A DNA stretch of 5,982 nt from Rhodothermaceae bacterium (GTDB lineage Bacteria; Bacteroidota; Rhodothermia; Rhodothermales; JAHEMB01). The stretch lies in NCBI GenBank assembly GCA_024643915.1, contig JAHEMB010000260.1:1-5982 (forward strand). The letters are read 5' to 3'. Under the pieces are notes generated by a model. That model did not search any database, had not been told where the DNA came from, and saw only the letters and a program-made list of their open reading frames with translations. Both the position numbers and the translations under genes were made by a program. Positions 5,048-5,982 of this stretch are shown here, piece after piece. The first letter of the stretch is position 1. Each line of letters begins with the position of its first letter.

Positions 5048-5854
5048 TTGGAGCTTTTCAACGGCGTCATATCGATCCGGGTGGCCGATCTCTTGGAGAT
5101 CAGCTTGGTGGCGTACCTGCTCTACAAGCTTTACCTGCTCATGCGCGGCACCATCGCCGTGCAGATTTTCTTCGGCATCCTCGCACTTTACCTTTTCCAG
5201 GTGCTCGTCACGGCGGCGGACATGACCATGCTCAGCGCGCTCGGCGGCAGCATCGGCGAGGTGTTCGTGCTGGCGGTGATCGTCCTTTTCCAGCCGGAGA
5301 TTCGGCGGTTGCTGCTGTTGCTGGGTCAGAACCCGCTCATCCGGCGTTTCGTCACCTCGCCCGCCCAGGAGGAGATGATGAACGAGGTAGCGGCGGCCGT
5401 GAAGGAGATGAGCGAGGACCAGATCGGCGCCCTCCTGGTCTTCGCGCGCTCGACGGGCCTGCGCAGCTACATCGAGACGGGCGCCCTCCTGCACGCCAAC
5501 GTCACGCGCGACCTGCTCATCACCATTTTCTACGCGCAGAACCCGCTCCACGACGGCGCCACCATCATCCAGGACCGCCGCATTGAGGCCGCCCGCTGCA
5601 TCCTGCCCGTCTCCACCAGCATGAAGCTCAGCCCGCACCTGGGTTTACGCCACCGTGCTGCGGTGGGCCTGACCGAGCAGACCGACGCCTTCGTCGTGGT
5701 CGTCTCCGAAGAGACGGGCAACATCTCGATCTCGGAGAACGGCGAGTTGATTCAGAACGTCAGCGTGGAGGAGTTGCAGCGGCACATGACCGAGGCCCTC
5801 ACCTTCCAGTCCGCCCCGCCACCCGAACCCGAGTTCGCCCCTGCCGAGGCCTGA
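5048..5854 (+). CDS. cdaA: Diadenylate cyclase, CdaA type
   Basis: 268 residues from TTG at 5048. Three membrane helices (about 15-31, 35-56 and 66-82) include EISLVAYLLYKLYLLMRGT, typical of CdaA; FQPEIRRLLLLLG (81-93) leads into the cytoplasmic DAC domain (about 105-250). The catalytic motifs are present: LHDGATII (167-174, DGA) and GLRHRAAVG (199-207, RHR). The enzyme condenses two ATP into c-di-AMP, which in other bacteria controls potassium and osmolyte balance and cell-wall state. A Pro/Glu-rich tail ends the protein. The reading frame is open upstream to 4742 inside folP, but that part is out-of-frame folP sequence. No in-frame ATG lies between the folP stop and the first helix, and TTG 5048 gives the usual short N-terminus (MELFNGVISIRVADLL). 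GTG at 5081 is a less likely start. The CdaA partner gene cdaR is not found here. Confidence 0.94.
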   Translation: MELFNGVISIRVADLLEISLVAYLLYKLYLLMRGTIAVQIFFGILALYLFQVLVTAADMTMLSALGGSIGEVFVLAVIVLFQPEIRRLLLLLGQNPLIRRFVTSPAQEEMMNEVAAAVKEMSEDQIGALLVFARSTGLRSYIETGALLHANVTRDLLITIFYAQNPLHDGATIIQDRRIEAARCILPVSTSMKLSPHLGLRHRAAVGLTEQTDAFVVVVSEETGNISISENGELIQNVSVEELQRHMTEALTFQSAPPPEPEFAPAEA

Positions 5855-5929
5855 CGATTTTCGATTTTGAAAAGCGCCGGGCATGGTTGATATTGGCAGC
5901 GCAGACGTTTCTACACGATTCACCTCTTC

Positions 5930-5982
5930 ATGGACGAGCGAAAATACCAGAAGCAGCGGGCGCATCTCATCGACGAGTTGCG
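5930..5982 (+). CDS. Start of a gene cut by the window end, possibly protein-L-isoaspartate methyltransferase
   Basis: From ATG at 5930 the frame reads MDERKYQKQRAHLIDELR with the last codon incomplete, and stays open to the edge. The gap to cdaA is 75 bp, contains GATTTTCGATTTTG, and has no terminator, so the gene may belong to the same transcript. A basic, helical start of the form Y-x-x-Q-R-x-x-L-I-x-E-L resembles the N-termini of protein-L-isoaspartate O-methyltransferases (Pcm), which repair damaged aspartyl residues. Eighteen residues are too few to be sure; the assignment is a guess from pattern alone. Confidence 0.5.
   Translation, partial: MDERKYQKQRAHLIDEL

Noticed and set aside
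5000..5638. Minus-strand frame opposite cdaA
   Set aside because: It is the complement of a well-supported DAC-domain gene; charged low-complexity product with no domain.
5855..5929. Terminator after cdaA
   Set aside because: Only a weak AT stem (TTTTC 5858-5862 with GAAAA 5869-5873) and a bulged GCGC pairing are visible, neither followed by T residues.

Overview
The window looks like a piece of chromosome from a GC-rich member of the Bacteroidota/Rhodothermota group, of the Rhodothermus or Salinibacter sort. Four things point there: a secreted protein ending in a type IX secretion (T9SS, 'FPNPF') sorting domain; a FecR-type anti-sigma factor with a C-terminal DUF4974/STN-like domain next to an ECF sigma factor; a folP-cdaA gene pair; and starts without clear Shine-Dalgarno sequences, several of them GTG or TTG. 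The placement is inferred from protein features, not from a marker gene.

Left half (1-2933), minus strand. In transcription order it holds a UbiA-family membrane prenyltransferase that most resembles digeranylgeranylglyceryl-phosphate synthases (2933-2037), a short ECF sigma factor with a TTG start and an unusual hydrophobic tail (1929-1369), and its probable membrane-bound anti-sigma partner (1239-70). A good intrinsic terminator (42-9) closes this block, so the sigma/anti-sigma pair is cut off from anything further downstream. The ubiA-sigma gap carries a 15-bp tandem repeat and a polypyrimidine tract.

Centre (2934-3118). This is a 185-bp divergent spacer with a 9-bp inverted repeat and AT-rich repeat-like sequence. 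It probably drives both directions, but I see no convincing promoter.

Right half (3119-5982), plus strand. A small secreted T9SS-sorted protein overlaps folP (dihydropteroate synthase) by 4 bp. folP is followed by cdaA, a membrane diadenylate cyclase that makes c-di-AMP, and then by the first 17 codons of another gene, perhaps a protein-L-isoaspartate methyltransferase.

The block combines envelope functions (prenyl-lipid synthesis, trans-envelope sigma signalling, a surface or secreted protein) with housekeeping folate and c-di-AMP genes. I see no mobile element, CRISPR array, tRNA or rRNA, and no clearly new multi-gene system. The most unusual items are the hydrophobic tail on the sigma factor, the apparent duplication in the anti-sigma N-terminus, the Asp-to-Asn change in the prenyltransferase second motif, and repeat-like phrases in almost every spacer.
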